From: Hymenobacter crusticola
GTDB lineage: Bacteria > Bacteroidota > Bacteroidia > Cytophagales > Hymenobacteraceae
Assembly: GCF_002154225.1 (NCBI RefSeq)
Contig: NZ_MTSE01000009.1
Coordinates: 62,001 to 126,000 of the forward strand
Direction: 5' to 3'
Length of the DNA: 64,000 nt
Of the stretch, positions 56,900-64,000 are shown piece by piece; the first letter of the stretch is position 1, and every line of letters begins with the position of its first letter. The position numbers and the translations under genes are program-made. The notes beneath the pieces are model-generated. The model saw only the letters and a program-made list of their open reading frames with translations, did no database searches and was not told the DNA's origin.

Positions 56900-57577
56900 T
56901 CAATCTTCTTCCCGCATGACGTAGCCCATGCCGACAACAGTATGGATCAGCTTCTTGGAGAAGCCCTTATCTATTTTGTTGCGCAAGTAATTAACGTATA
57001 CATCAATCACATTAGAGCCAGAGTCGAACGCTTCTTCCCAGGAGTTTTCGGCAATTTCGGCGCGGCTCAGTACCCGTCCTTTGTGGCGCATGAATAGCTC
57101 CAAGAGCCCAAACTCCCGGGCGGTGAGTTTGAGCGGCTGACCACCGCGGGTTACTGTTTTGGCGGCTGTGTCGAGGGTGAGGTCGGCGAGGGTAAGCAGG
57201 GCACCTTTCTTTTCGGTGCCGCGGCGGCGCGTAAGGGCCCGCACGCGGGCGAGGAGCTCCTGAAAATCGAAAGGCTTGACCAAGTAGTCGTCGGCACCGC
57301 CATCGAAGCCTTGTAGCTTGTCGGTGGTGGTACCTAGGGCCGTCAGCATCAGAATAGGCACTTGTTGATCTTGGGCGCGCACGGCGCGGAGCACCTCGAG
57401 GCCGCTCATATTGGGCAGAATCACATCCAAGATGATCAGCTCGTAGTCGTGGGTAAGCGCTAGCTGCCGCCCAAAATGACCGTCGTAGGCTACCTCAACT
57501 TCGTAGTTCTCTTCCTCCAGGCCGCGACGGATAAAGGCAGATACTTTCGGTTCATCTTCAACAAGTAAGATCTTCAT
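56900..57577 (-). CDS. OmpR-family response regulator of the efflux system
   Basis: A 225-residue regulator. The receiver domain begins MKILLVEDEPKVSAFIRRGLEEENY, the phosphoacceptor Asp is in LIILDVILPNMSGLEVLR, and Lys is in YLVKPFDFQELLARVRAL. The C-terminal winged helix (about 130-222) has LKLTAREFGLLELFMRHKGRVLSRAEIAENSWEEAFDSGSNVIDVYVNYLRNKID. This family binds pairs of direct repeats at 10-11-bp spacing. Matching 11-bp periodic boxes lie upstream of three efflux units (47053, 53898, 55297). A 24-codon in-frame extension upstream of 57577 is unlikely. It is the likely activator of the local efflux genes. Confidence 0.95.
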   Translation of the reverse strand: MKILLVEDEPKVSAFIRRGLEEENYEVEVAYDGHFGRQLALTHDYELIILDVILPNMSGLEVLRAVRAQDQQVPILMLTALGTTTDKLQGFDGGADDYLVKPFDFQELLARVRALTRRRGTEKKGALLTLADLTLDTAAKTVTRGGQPLKLTAREFGLLELFMRHKGRVLSRAEIAENSWEEAFDSGSNVIDVYVNYLRNKIDKGFSKKLIHTVVGMGYVMREED

Positions 57578-57727
57578 TGCGCGAATGTGCTGACAAGATG
57601 ATGAAGCGGTGATGTAAGGATGTGCCACGGCGTGGTCGTCGTTGCGCATCCCAGAAGAGATGAGAGGAAGTTGAATAAAGCAATAGATGCCTCAAAAGAG
57701 GAAGGCGCCACGGCGTGTTTCTACTCC

Positions 57728-58066
57728 TTAATCATCTTCGTAATCGAGACCTAGGAACTGATTGAGGGCTTGTTGTAGCTCGCTAGCGGCGTGCATTTGC
57801 CCAGCTCGGCGGCTTACTTGTAGGCCCTTTCGGTAAACTTTTTCGGCTTCTTCGGCATTATTCAATTGCTCTAGCAGCTTGCCCGCGTGATAATACGTAC
57901 CCACGTAGTCAGGGTGTTCGTCGAGCAGCTTCTGGTAAAATTCCATGGCGCGCTGCGGTTCCGTAGCGCGGTATTCGGTGGCCAACGCGTAGATCGTGAA
58001 GGCATCGTTGGGGTCTTCGGCGTAGAAGGCCAGAAGCTGTTGCAGACGAGTTGGAGCGGTTTCCAT
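57728..58066 (-). CDS. TPR-repeat protein
   Basis: A 112-residue, all-helical protein made of tetratricopeptide repeats: FAYAEDPNDAFTIYALATEYRA, AMEFYQKLLDEHPDYVGTYYHAGKLLEQLNNAEEAEKVYRKGL. No signal peptide or membrane segment, so it is cytoplasmic. It probably acts as a small adaptor; no partner is evident. It is divergent from the EtfBA pair, with 75 bp between them. Confidence 0.88.
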   Translation of the reverse strand: METAPTRLQQLLAFYAEDPNDAFTIYALATEYRATEPQRAMEFYQKLLDEHPDYVGTYYHAGKLLEQLNNAEEAEKVYRKGLQVSRRAGQMHAASELQQALNQFLGLDYEDD

Positions 58067-58141
58067 AAGGAAGGTAGATTTCTGTATCTTCGCCCGAAAG
58101 TAGGGGGTTTCCCTAGTATTTGTTCATTCAAGCAGCCGTAG

Positions 58142-58882
58142 ATGAAGTTTCTCGTTTGCATTAGCAACGTGCCTGACACGACCACCAAAATAACCTTCAC
58201 TCCTGATAACAAGGAGTTTAACAAGGCAGGGGTGCAATTCGTGATTAACCCCTGGGACGAATACGCCCTCACCCGCGCCATTGAGCTGAAAGAGGCTCAG
58301 GGTAGTGGTACCGTCACGGTAATCAACGTGGGTGAAGCCGATACGGAACCCAATATTCGCAAAGCTCTAGCCATTGGCGCCGACGACGCCATTCGCGTAA
58401 ATGCCAAGCCAACCGATGCGTTTTTCGTGGCCGAGCAGATTGCAAGCGTAGCGAAAGAAGGCGCCTACGACGTGATTTTGATGGGCAAGGAAAGCATTGA
58501 TTACAATGGTTTTCAGGTACATGGCATGGTAGGCGAGCTGCTCGGCATCCCGACTGTAGCCCCAGCCATGAAGCTCGATATGAGCGGCAATACAGCCACC
58601 CTAGAGCGTGAAATCGAAGGCGGTAAAGAAATAGTAGAAGTAAATACGCCTTTTGTCGCCTCGTGCCAGCAGCCCATGTGCGAGCCCCGCATCCCAAACA
58701 TGCGCGGCATCATGACGGCCCGTACCAAGCCGTTGAAAGTAGTGGGACCCGTAGGTTCTGGTGCCCGCACGGAAGTAGCCGAATATGCGCTGCCGCCTAA
58801 AAAGCAGGGAGTAAAGCTCATCCCCGCCGAAAGTGCCGGCGAGCTGATCAAACTGCTGCGCAACGAAGCAAAGGTCATTTAG
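58142..58882 (+). CDS. etfB: Electron transfer flavoprotein subunit beta
   Basis: A 246-residue EtfB that forms the AMP/FAD-binding partner of EtfA and takes electrons from acyl-CoA dehydrogenases. The start is MKFLVCISNVPDTTTKITFT; the family pattern VINVGEADTEPNIRKALAIGADDAIRV, and VILMGKESIDYNGFQVHGMVGELLG, plus the signature ANTPFVASCQQPMCEPRIPNMRGIMTARTKPLKV, are present (the first two residues of the last block read VN). It is followed by etfA, separated by a repeat-rich 114 bp. Confidence 0.95.
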   Translation: MKFLVCISNVPDTTTKITFTPDNKEFNKAGVQFVINPWDEYALTRAIELKEAQGSGTVTVINVGEADTEPNIRKALAIGADDAIRVNAKPTDAFFVAEQIASVAKEGAYDVILMGKESIDYNGFQVHGMVGELLGIPTVAPAMKLDMSGNTATLEREIEGGKEIVEVNTPFVASCQQPMCEPRIPNMRGIMTARTKPLKVVGPVGSGARTEVAEYALPPKKQGVKLIPAESAGELIKLLRNEAKVI

Positions 58883-58883
58883 T

Positions 58884-58991
58884 TATAGAGCTTAGAGCAT
58901 AGAACGTAGAGCGTAGGCTATGGTTGGCTAAGCTCTTGGTTCTCAATGCATAGAAGTCTAAGTTCTAAGTTCTAAAATCTAAGTTCTGAAA
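58884..58991. repeat. Low-complexity TTAGA/TCTAA repeat between etfB and etfA
   Basis: An intergenic stretch of short units: on the left GAGCTTAGAGCATAGAACGT-type units, on the right TCTAAGTTC units repeated three to four times, so the halves can pair with each other. It fills nearly all of the gap between the two operon genes and ends 6 bp before the etfA start. Confidence 0.6.
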
Positions 58992-58996
58992 GAAAA

Positions 58997-59974
58997 ATGT
59001 CTGTTTTAGTTGTAGTTGAATGTGATAATGGCGAGGTGAAAAAATCTTCGCTGGAAGTGGCTTCTTACGGCAGCCAGGTAGCACAGCTGCTCGGCACGAC
59101 GGCTACGGCCATTGCAGTAGGCGTAGCAACCGAGGCCAACCTAGCTCAGCTAGGTGAGCAGGGTATCAGCAACGTGCTGTATGACGCAGAGCCGCGTTTG
59201 AAAGACTTCGTGAACGGGGCGTATACCAAGCTCATTGCTGCTGCTGCTGAGAAAGAGCAAGCGCAAGTGATTGTGCTAGCTAACTCCAACATTGGCGCGG
59301 CCGTGGGGTCTCGCTTGTCGATACGCCTGAAAGCTAGCCTTGCTACCAACGTAGTTGAGCTGCCCAAGGTAGATGGCGGAAAGTTCACGGTGCGCCGTGG
59401 AGCTTATTCGGGTAAAGCGCTGGCCGACGTGGTGTTGACGGGGGACCGGAAAATCATTGCCGTGAAGAAGAACTCCATTGAGGCCTTGCACAATGCTGGT
59501 CAGACGGCTACGGTAGAGCAGTTCTCGGCTCAGCTCAGCGACGCTGACTTCGCCGACGCACCCAAGCAGGTCGTCATGCAGGAGCAAGCAGGTGGGGTGC
59601 TGCTCCCCGAAGCCGATAAGGTGGTATCGGGCGGGCGCGGTATGAAAGGTCCCGAGCACTGGAGCTTGATTGAAGACCTCGCTAAGGCGCTGCACGCGGC
59701 TACGGCTTGCTCCAAGCCCGTATCCGATGCTGATTGGCGTCCGCACCACGAACACGTAGGACAAACGGGTATCACCGTGTCGCCGAACTTGTACATTGCT
59801 TGTGGCATTTCGGGCGCAATTCAACATCTAGCGGGCGTAAACTCGTCGAAAGTAATTGTCGTAATCAACAAAGATCCGGAGGCTCCCTTCTTCAAGGCAG
59901 CCGATTATGGCATCGTTGGCGACGTATTCGACGTATTGCCAAAACTGACCCAGGCCGTGAAGGAGCTAGGGTAA
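58997..59974 (+). CDS. etfA: Electron transfer flavoprotein subunit alpha
   Basis: A 325-residue EtfA. The N-terminal domain (MSVLVVVECDNGEVKKSSLEVASYG..) leads into the FAD-binding C-terminal domain with VVSGGRGMKGPEHWSLIEDLAKAL, GQTGITVSPNLYIACGISGAIQHLAGV, and VINKDPEAPFFKAADYGIVGDVFDVLPKL. Together with EtfB it passes electrons from flavoprotein dehydrogenases to the quinone pool. No Etf:quinone oxidoreductase gene is seen in the window. Confidence 0.95.
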   Translation: MSVLVVVECDNGEVKKSSLEVASYGSQVAQLLGTTATAIAVGVATEANLAQLGEQGISNVLYDAEPRLKDFVNGAYTKLIAAAAEKEQAQVIVLANSNIGAAVGSRLSIRLKASLATNVVELPKVDGGKFTVRRGAYSGKALADVVLTGDRKIIAVKKNSIEALHNAGQTATVEQFSAQLSDADFADAPKQVVMQEQAGGVLLPEADKVVSGGRGMKGPEHWSLIEDLAKALHAATACSKPVSDADWRPHHEHVGQTGITVSPNLYIACGISGAIQHLAGVNSSKVIVVINKDPEAPFFKAADYGIVGDVFDVLPKLTQAVKELG

Positions 59975-60096
59975 TTTATTGTCGGAAGTGTGCTCTAATA
60001 TGCTGATTTATATTAGATTGGTGTAGTAGAGAAAACACTGGCATCCTAGCGTATTCCTTCCCCACAGCACATCAAAAATCAGCACATCCGCAGCTT

Positions 60097-60723
60097 GTGA
60101 AGAAAATCCAGCTCGAAATACTAGGCTTATCATCCAGCCAGTCGCAGTCCGGCTCCTTTGCCCTTATCCTAGGCGAAAAGACCGGCAACCGCCGCTTGCC
60201 CATCATCATCGGCATGTTCGAGGCGCAGAGTATTGCCATTCAGATTGAAAAAATCAGTCCGAACCGACCTCTGACGCACGACTTATTTAAATCCTTCGCC
60301 GAGCATGTGCACGTGACCATTCTGGAAGTGCTTATCTCGGACCTGAAAGAGGGAGTATTCTATTCCAAAATCGTCTGCTCGGATGGGGCTACTACCTTCG
60401 AGCTCGACGCTCGTCCCTCGGATGCCATTGCCATCGGCCTGCGGTTCGGAGTACCGATTTTCACGGTAGAAAGTGTGCTGAGCGAAGCGGGCATCATCCT
60501 GAGTGACCTAGACGAAAACGTCGACGACACGGACGACGAGGATGACCAGGACCAGGACGAAGAGGATAGCGACAAACCCGTTCCGTCCCGGGCCGAGCCA
60601 CGTGAGCCATCGGGGCAGGCCTCGTTGGACGAGCTAACGAAAATGCTGGCGCAAGCCCTCGAAAAAGAAGATTACGAGAAGGCTGCTAAGATCCGTGATG
60701 AGCTAAATAAGCGCAACGGTTAA
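60097..60723 (+). CDS. Bifunctional nuclease family protein with C-terminal UVR motif
   Basis: A 208-residue protein with a DUF151/bifunctional-nuclease domain (about 1-130): LEILGLSSSQSQSGSFALILGEKTGNRRLPIIIGMFEAQSIAIQ and TTFELDARPSDAIAIGLRFGVPIFTVESVLSEAG. An acidic linker (about 140-170, very rich in Asp and Glu) joins it to a C-terminal UVR-like helix pair (LAQALEKEDYEKAAKIRDELNKR), a protein-contact motif of UvrB/UvrC. The start codon is GTG (60097). Members cleave DNA and RNA in plants; the bacterial role is unsettled. Confidence 0.92.
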   Translation: MKKIQLEILGLSSSQSQSGSFALILGEKTGNRRLPIIIGMFEAQSIAIQIEKISPNRPLTHDLFKSFAEHVHVTILEVLISDLKEGVFYSKIVCSDGATTFELDARPSDAIAIGLRFGVPIFTVESVLSEAGIILSDLDENVDDTDDEDDQDQDEEDSDKPVPSRAEPREPSGQASLDELTKMLAQALEKEDYEKAAKIRDELNKRNG

Positions 60724-60738
60724 GTGAGAGTTACTAAA

Positions 60739-60785
60739 TAAAAGCAGAAAGGCTGCTCCCAGACGGAGCAGCCTTTCTGCTTTTA
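60739..60785 (+). terminator. Terminator of the nuclease-family gene
   Basis: A perfect 21-bp stem (60739-60759 with 60765-60785) and a 5-nt loop, 15 bp past the stop codon, with A- and T-runs at the two sides (TAAAAGC / GCTTTTA). Confidence 0.92.
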
Positions 60786-60874
60786 ACATGCTCTAGATAG
60801 GCTACATCGGGTAGAAGGGGCAAGAGAAAGTAGGAAATGCTTACTTGCGCAAGTACTACCAATAGCCTGCTTTT

Positions 60875-61408
60875 ATGGAAACTTCGCCAGTCGATCTTCG
60901 CTACCCAATAGGCCAGCCTGAAATTCCAACAGAACCCTTGAGCAATGCGGAACGGGCAGCGTACATCCGGCAACTAGCGGAATTGCCTTCGCAACTCACC
61001 GCGGCTGCCCGCCGGGTAGGAGGTATCCGGTTGCAAGATCCGTATCGGCCTGGGGGCTGGAATGGCCGGCAAGTAATTCATCACCTTGCCGACTCTCACC
61101 TGAACAGTTACACTCGTTTTAAGCTAGCTCTCACCGAAGATAATCCAACGATCCGACCCTACGATGAGCAGGCGTGGGCCGAGCTACCTGACGTCGAAGC
61201 AACGCCCATCACGGTGTCGCTGGCGTTGCTGGAAGCCTTGCATACCCGGTGGACCAACTTGCTCGCAAACCTAGGAGAGGAGCACTGGCAGCGCACGTTT
61301 TATCATCCAGAAACCAAACGCGTAACCACGCTCGATCAGGCTCTGGTGTTGTACGCTTGGCACGGCCGACATCACTTAGCGCAGGTTGAGAGCTTGTACC
61401 AAGCATAA
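60875..61408 (+). CDS. DinB/YfiT-family metal-dependent protein (bacillithiol-transferase-like)
   Basis: A 177-residue four-helix-bundle protein of the DinB/YfiT (BstA-like) family. Three His that would bind the metal are visible: HHLADSH in the centre and YAWHGRHHLAQVESL at the C-terminus. The family attacks electrophilic toxins using a thiol cofactor, or hydrolyses them; which cofactor applies in this phylum is not clear. The stop codon (TAA at 61406) falls inside the stem of the terminator hairpin. Confidence 0.85.
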   Translation: METSPVDLRYPIGQPEIPTEPLSNAERAAYIRQLAELPSQLTAAARRVGGIRLQDPYRPGGWNGRQVIHHLADSHLNSYTRFKLALTEDNPTIRPYDEQAWAELPDVEATPITVSLALLEALHTRWTNLLANLGEEHWQRTFYHPETKRVTTLDQALVLYAWHGRHHLAQVESLYQA

Positions 61409-61457
61409 AAAGCGAGCCGCTACTCCTGGAAGTAGCGGCTCGCTTTTTATGCTTGGT
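61398..61457. terminator. Perfect 27-bp terminator hairpin overlapping a stop codon
   Basis: Arms 61398-61424 and 61431-61457 are complementary over 27 bp with a 6-nt loop. The first arm holds the last codons and stop codon of the DinB/YfiT gene. A- and T-runs on both sides let it serve the converging ABC-transporter gene as well. Confidence 0.9.
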
Positions 61458-61478
61458 ATCTACCTCTACCTAGGTAGC

Positions 61479-62285
61479 TTAAGACTGCGGCTGAGGGTCT
61501 TCGGCCAGAATGGCTTCGAGGCCACCTTCGTCGTCGACGCGCTTGGCAGCGCGTACCAAGCTGCTGCTGAAGATAAACTCTTTAAGCTCGGGTACTTGAG
61601 CGTTCAAGATTTCGTCTTTGGTGCCATCCCAGAGCTTAAGCCCTTTGTGCAGAAAGATGATGTGGTCCCCAATTTCCACCACCGAGTTCATATCGTGGGT
61701 GATGATGGCTGTGGTGATGTTGTATTCGTGCGTGATTTCGTGAATCAGCTCATCAATTTTGATACTGGTAAGCGGGTCGAGGCCAGAGTTTGGTTCGTCG
61801 CAAAACAGGTACGTACAGTTAGGGGCAATGGCGCGGGCAATACCAACGCGCTTCTTCATACCACCCGAAATTTCGGAGGGCATTTTGTTACCAGCATTTT
61901 CCAAGCCTACGCGCTTAAGGCAGAACTCTACCCGGTCGCGGCGCTCCTCCTTGGTCATTTCAGGGGTGAGCATCTTCAGCGGAAATTCCGTGTTTTCGAA
62001 CACCGTCATGGAGTCGAAGAGGGCAGAGCCCTGGAACAGCATGCCAATTTTGCGGCGGATTTCCTGCCGGACACCCACTTTGTTGTTTGTGAACACGGTG
62101 CCATCGAAGGTGATGCTGCCGATATCGGGTTTCATCAAGCCCACAATACATTGAAGCAGTACGCTTTTACCTGTACCCGAACCACCTAGCAGTAGGTTGC
62201 ATTTGCCCGTTTCGAACGTGCACGTGATGCCTTTTAGCACAGCGTTGCCATCGAAGGCTTTTTGTATGTTATGAATCTCAATCAT
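61479..62285 (-). CDS. mlaF: ABC transporter ATP-binding protein (MlaF-like)
   Basis: A 268-residue nucleotide-binding subunit. Walker A is GGSGTGKSV, the signature is ISGGMKKRV, and Walker B is YLFCDEPNSGLDPLTS, with the switch His in IITHDMNSV. The C-terminal extension (..QVPELKEFIFSSSLVRAAKRVDDEGGLE..) is typical of the retrograde phospholipid (Mla) transporters. It follows the permease at 62366 by 80 bp. The partner MCE-domain protein MlaD is not next to it in this window. Confidence 0.93.
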   Translation of the reverse strand: MIEIHNIQKAFDGNAVLKGITCTFETGKCNLLLGGSGTGKSVLLQCIVGLMKPDIGSITFDGTVFTNNKVGVRQEIRRKIGMLFQGSALFDSMTVFENTEFPLKMLTPEMTKEERRDRVEFCLKRVGLENAGNKMPSEISGGMKKRVGIARAIAPNCTYLFCDEPNSGLDPLTSIKIDELIHEITHEYNITTAIITHDMNSVVEIGDHIIFLHKGLKLWDGTKDEILNAQVPELKEFIFSSSLVRAAKRVDDEGGLEAILAEDPQPQS

Positions 62286-62365
62286 TGGAAGAGGTGCTTA
62301 ATCAGGAAAGCTTGCTGCTTGACGATCTTACGAGCGAACGTGCTAAAGCTGGCAAGCAATAAGGT

Positions 62366-63097
62366 TTACAACAGGATGGCAGCCAGGACGAAATCTGCTA
62401 ACAGGATAGCAATGATAGAGTTATTAACGGCAGCCGTGCTAGCCGACCCTACTTCCAAAGCGCCACCCGTCGTGAAGTAGCCTTTGTAAGCCGAAATCGC
62501 AGATACTAGGAAGGCAAACACAACCGATTTGATCAGCGCGAACAGAATGTTGTAAGGAATAAAGTCTGTCCGAATACCTTCAATGTATTCTTGTGCGGAG
62601 ATGGCGCCAGTAAGCGTACCTGCTAGGTAGCCTCCTAGAATGGAGAGAACCATAGCCAGAATAACTAGCATCGGGAACATCACAATGGAGGCCACGATCC
62701 GGGGGAAAACTAGGTAAGAAGCAGAGTTGATACCCATTACCTCCAGCGCTGCAACCTGTTCGGTGATGCGCATGGTACCTAGGCCGCCTGCAATGCTAGA
62801 ACCTACCTTGCCTGCTAGCACAATGCTGGTAATGGTGGGAGCAAGCTCCAAAATTGTCATCTCGCGTACCATATACCCAATAGTGGATTTTGGGATAAGG
62901 GGGTTGACAAGGTTATAGGAAATCTGAACGCACGTAACTGCCCCGATAAAGGCGCTGACGATAGCAACGATAAAAACAGAATTGACACCGATAATCACTG
63001 ATTCGTCGATGGTGCGTTCGAATAGCGTCTTAAAGCGCTCTTTCCGCACCAGCATGCTTTGCAAAAAGAGAATAAACTCACCGAAGGTCTTAACCAT
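62366..63097 (-). CDS. mlaE: MlaE-type lipid ABC transporter permease
   Basis: A 243-residue MlaE/TrbS-type permease with five or six membrane segments (strongly hydrophobic at about 36-60, 148-168, 190-212, 220-242). Family signatures are YNLVNPLIPKSTIGYMVREMTILELAPTITSIVLAGKVGSSIAGGLGTMRITEQVAALEVMGINS, the typical MlaE core. With the ATPase downstream it would move lipids between the inner membrane and the periplasm. It is the first gene of the two-gene unit and is divergent from the SDR gene at 63213. Confidence 0.94.
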   Translation of the reverse strand: MVKTFGEFILFLQSMLVRKERFKTLFERTIDESVIIGVNSVFIVAIVSAFIGAVTCVQISYNLVNPLIPKSTIGYMVREMTILELAPTITSIVLAGKVGSSIAGGLGTMRITEQVAALEVMGINSASYLVFPRIVASIVMFPMLVILAMVLSILGGYLAGTLTGAISAQEYIEGIRTDFIPYNILFALIKSVVFAFLVSAISAYKGYFTTGGALEVGSASTAAVNNSIIAILLADFVLAAILL

Positions 63098-63212
63098 AAA
63101 AGGCAGATTGAAAAGGAAAAACGAAAACTTGCGAGCTGCGTGAAATAAAGAGACGACGCAAGGCAGAACAGTTGCGCTTCCTTACGTAAAATCGGCGACA
63201 ACAATCAACGAA

Positions 63213-63926
63213 ATGCAAAAATTTATCATCATTACCGGCGGAACGAAGGGCATTGGGCGGGCCTTGGTGTGGCGCTTTGCCCAGGCGGGTTTTCCCGTCG
63301 TGACGTGCGCCCGCTCTACCACGGACCTAGCTAGCTTACAAACCGCGCTGAGCCAAGATGTTCCCGGCGCACAGCTGCACACCCTAACCGCCGACCTGAG
63401 CAAGGCCGAAGACACGCGGCGCTTTGCCACGTTTGTGCAAGAACTCGGTGGCGCGGTAGAAGTTTTGGTGCATAACACTGGCGCTTTCACACCCGGCCGT
63501 TTGCAAGACGAACCCCTCGATGGTAGTGCCCTGCGCGCCCTCATCGACGTGAACTTGTACAGTGCTTACGACCTGACGTTGCAGCTCCTGCCCGCTATGA
63601 TTGAGCGCCGCCAGGGGCATATTTTTACGATGTGCTCGGTGGCCAGCATCCGTGCGTACCCGAGCGGGGGCTCCTATAGCATTGCCAAATTTGCGCTGCT
63701 AGGTCTGACCAAAGCCCTGCGCGAAGAGCTGAAGCCCCACAACCTGCGCGTAACGGCGGTGCTGCCAGGGGCGACGCTTACCGCCAGTTGGGAAGGTTCA
63801 GACTTCCCCGACGAACGGTTTATCAAAGCCCAGGATGTAGCCGAAGCCGTGTTTGCCGCTTATTCTTTATCGCCGCAGGCGGTGGTGGAGGAACTGCTGA
63901 TCCGTCCGCAACTCGGCGACATCTAG
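63213..63926 (+). CDS. SDR family NAD(P)-dependent oxidoreductase
   Basis: A 237-residue classical short-chain dehydrogenase. The cofactor motif is ITGGTKGIGRALVW, the catalytic Ser is in CSVASIRAYPSG, and Tyr-x-x-x-Lys is YSIAK in GGSYSIAKFALLGLTKALREEL. Thus all active-site residues are present, in contrast to the SDR at 26409. The substrate is unknown. Its terminator lies right after it at 63941-63988. Confidence 0.92.
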   Translation: MQKFIIITGGTKGIGRALVWRFAQAGFPVVTCARSTTDLASLQTALSQDVPGAQLHTLTADLSKAEDTRRFATFVQELGGAVEVLVHNTGAFTPGRLQDEPLDGSALRALIDVNLYSAYDLTLQLLPAMIERRQGHIFTMCSVASIRAYPSGGSYSIAKFALLGLTKALREELKPHNLRVTAVLPGATLTASWEGSDFPDERFIKAQDVAEAVFAAYSLSPQAVVEELLIRPQLGDI

Positions 63927-63940
63927 GGAAGGTGCGAACA

Positions 63941-63988
63941 GACAGTCGCCGGTCGGAGCAAGGTATGCTGTTCCGGCCGGCGACTGTC
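63941..63988 (+). terminator. Terminator of the SDR gene
   Basis: Arms GACAGTCGCCGG (63941-63952) and CCGGCGACTGTC (63977-63988) with a 24-nt loop, followed by TCTGTTTT, 14 bp past the stop codon. Confidence 0.8.
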
Positions 63989-64000
63989 TCTGTTTTAATA

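Noticed and set aside
61479..63097. A generic drug-export ABC transporter
   Set aside because: The permease has the MlaE-type core rather than ABC-2 or MacB patterns, so lipid transport is the better call.

Overview
This window is chromosomal DNA from a GC-rich Bacteroidota bacterium. It is most likely in the Hymenobacter group (Cytophagales, Hymenobacteraceae). The reasons are a SusC/SusD/SusE utilisation locus run by an ECF sigma factor and FecR-type anti-sigma factor, Bacteroidota promoters (TTTG, about 19 nt, TAnnTTTG), secreted proteins ending their signal peptides in xAQ, and families such as DUF3078 that are typical of the phylum. Genus is inferred from style, not from a marker gene. 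I see no tRNA, rRNA, CRISPR array, phage or transposase.

Layout. 1-7645 (minus): a glycan-uptake locus transcribed sigma factor > FecR > SusC with an STN domain > SusD > SusE (cut by the left edge). 7913-11388 (plus): a divergent GH31 alpha-glucosidase and an esterase. 11389-19835: the complete tryptophan operon trpE-G-D-C-F-B-A plus a DAHP synthase, preceded by a promoter, a leader peptide with three consecutive Trp codons and an intrinsic terminator, which is a classic attenuator layout. 19991-21005: phenylalanine hydroxylase behind a second attenuator-like leader with two mutually exclusive pairings. 21094-27125 (minus): Mpo1-like membrane protein, dienelactone hydrolase, UbiB kinase, TetR regulator, photolyase, SDR. 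27426-34503: pyruvate carboxylase, two tandem secreted paralogues of unknown function, a META lipoprotein and an M28 peptidase. 34629-39679: an outer-membrane protein and a cluster of two histidine kinases and two single-domain response regulators. 39798-43591: M1 aminopeptidase and DUF3078 protein. 43812-57577 (minus): a heavy-metal efflux region with two CzcA-type RND pumps, two adaptor lipoproteins, one TolC-type channel and an OmpR-type two-component system. 57728-63926: TPR protein, EtfBA, bifunctional nuclease, DinB/YfiT protein, MlaF/MlaE-type ABC genes and an SDR.

The most interesting result is in the metal-efflux region. Three separate transcription units each carry a row of 4 or 5 pentamers at exactly 11-bp spacing in their upstream regions (53898-53935, 55297-55334, 47053-47101). 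This is the geometry expected for tandem binding of an OmpR/PhoB-type regulator, and such a regulator is encoded at 56900-57577, so a local metal-response regulon can be proposed. Other points are the two attenuators in series (trp, phhA), a Glu-to-Gln change at the expected iron ligand of phenylalanine hydroxylase, an SDR lacking its catalytic Tyr, a start-codon hairpin on the TolC gene, several intergenic repeat families (one of which appears to encode the N-terminus of the esterase), and a marked preference for CTAG.
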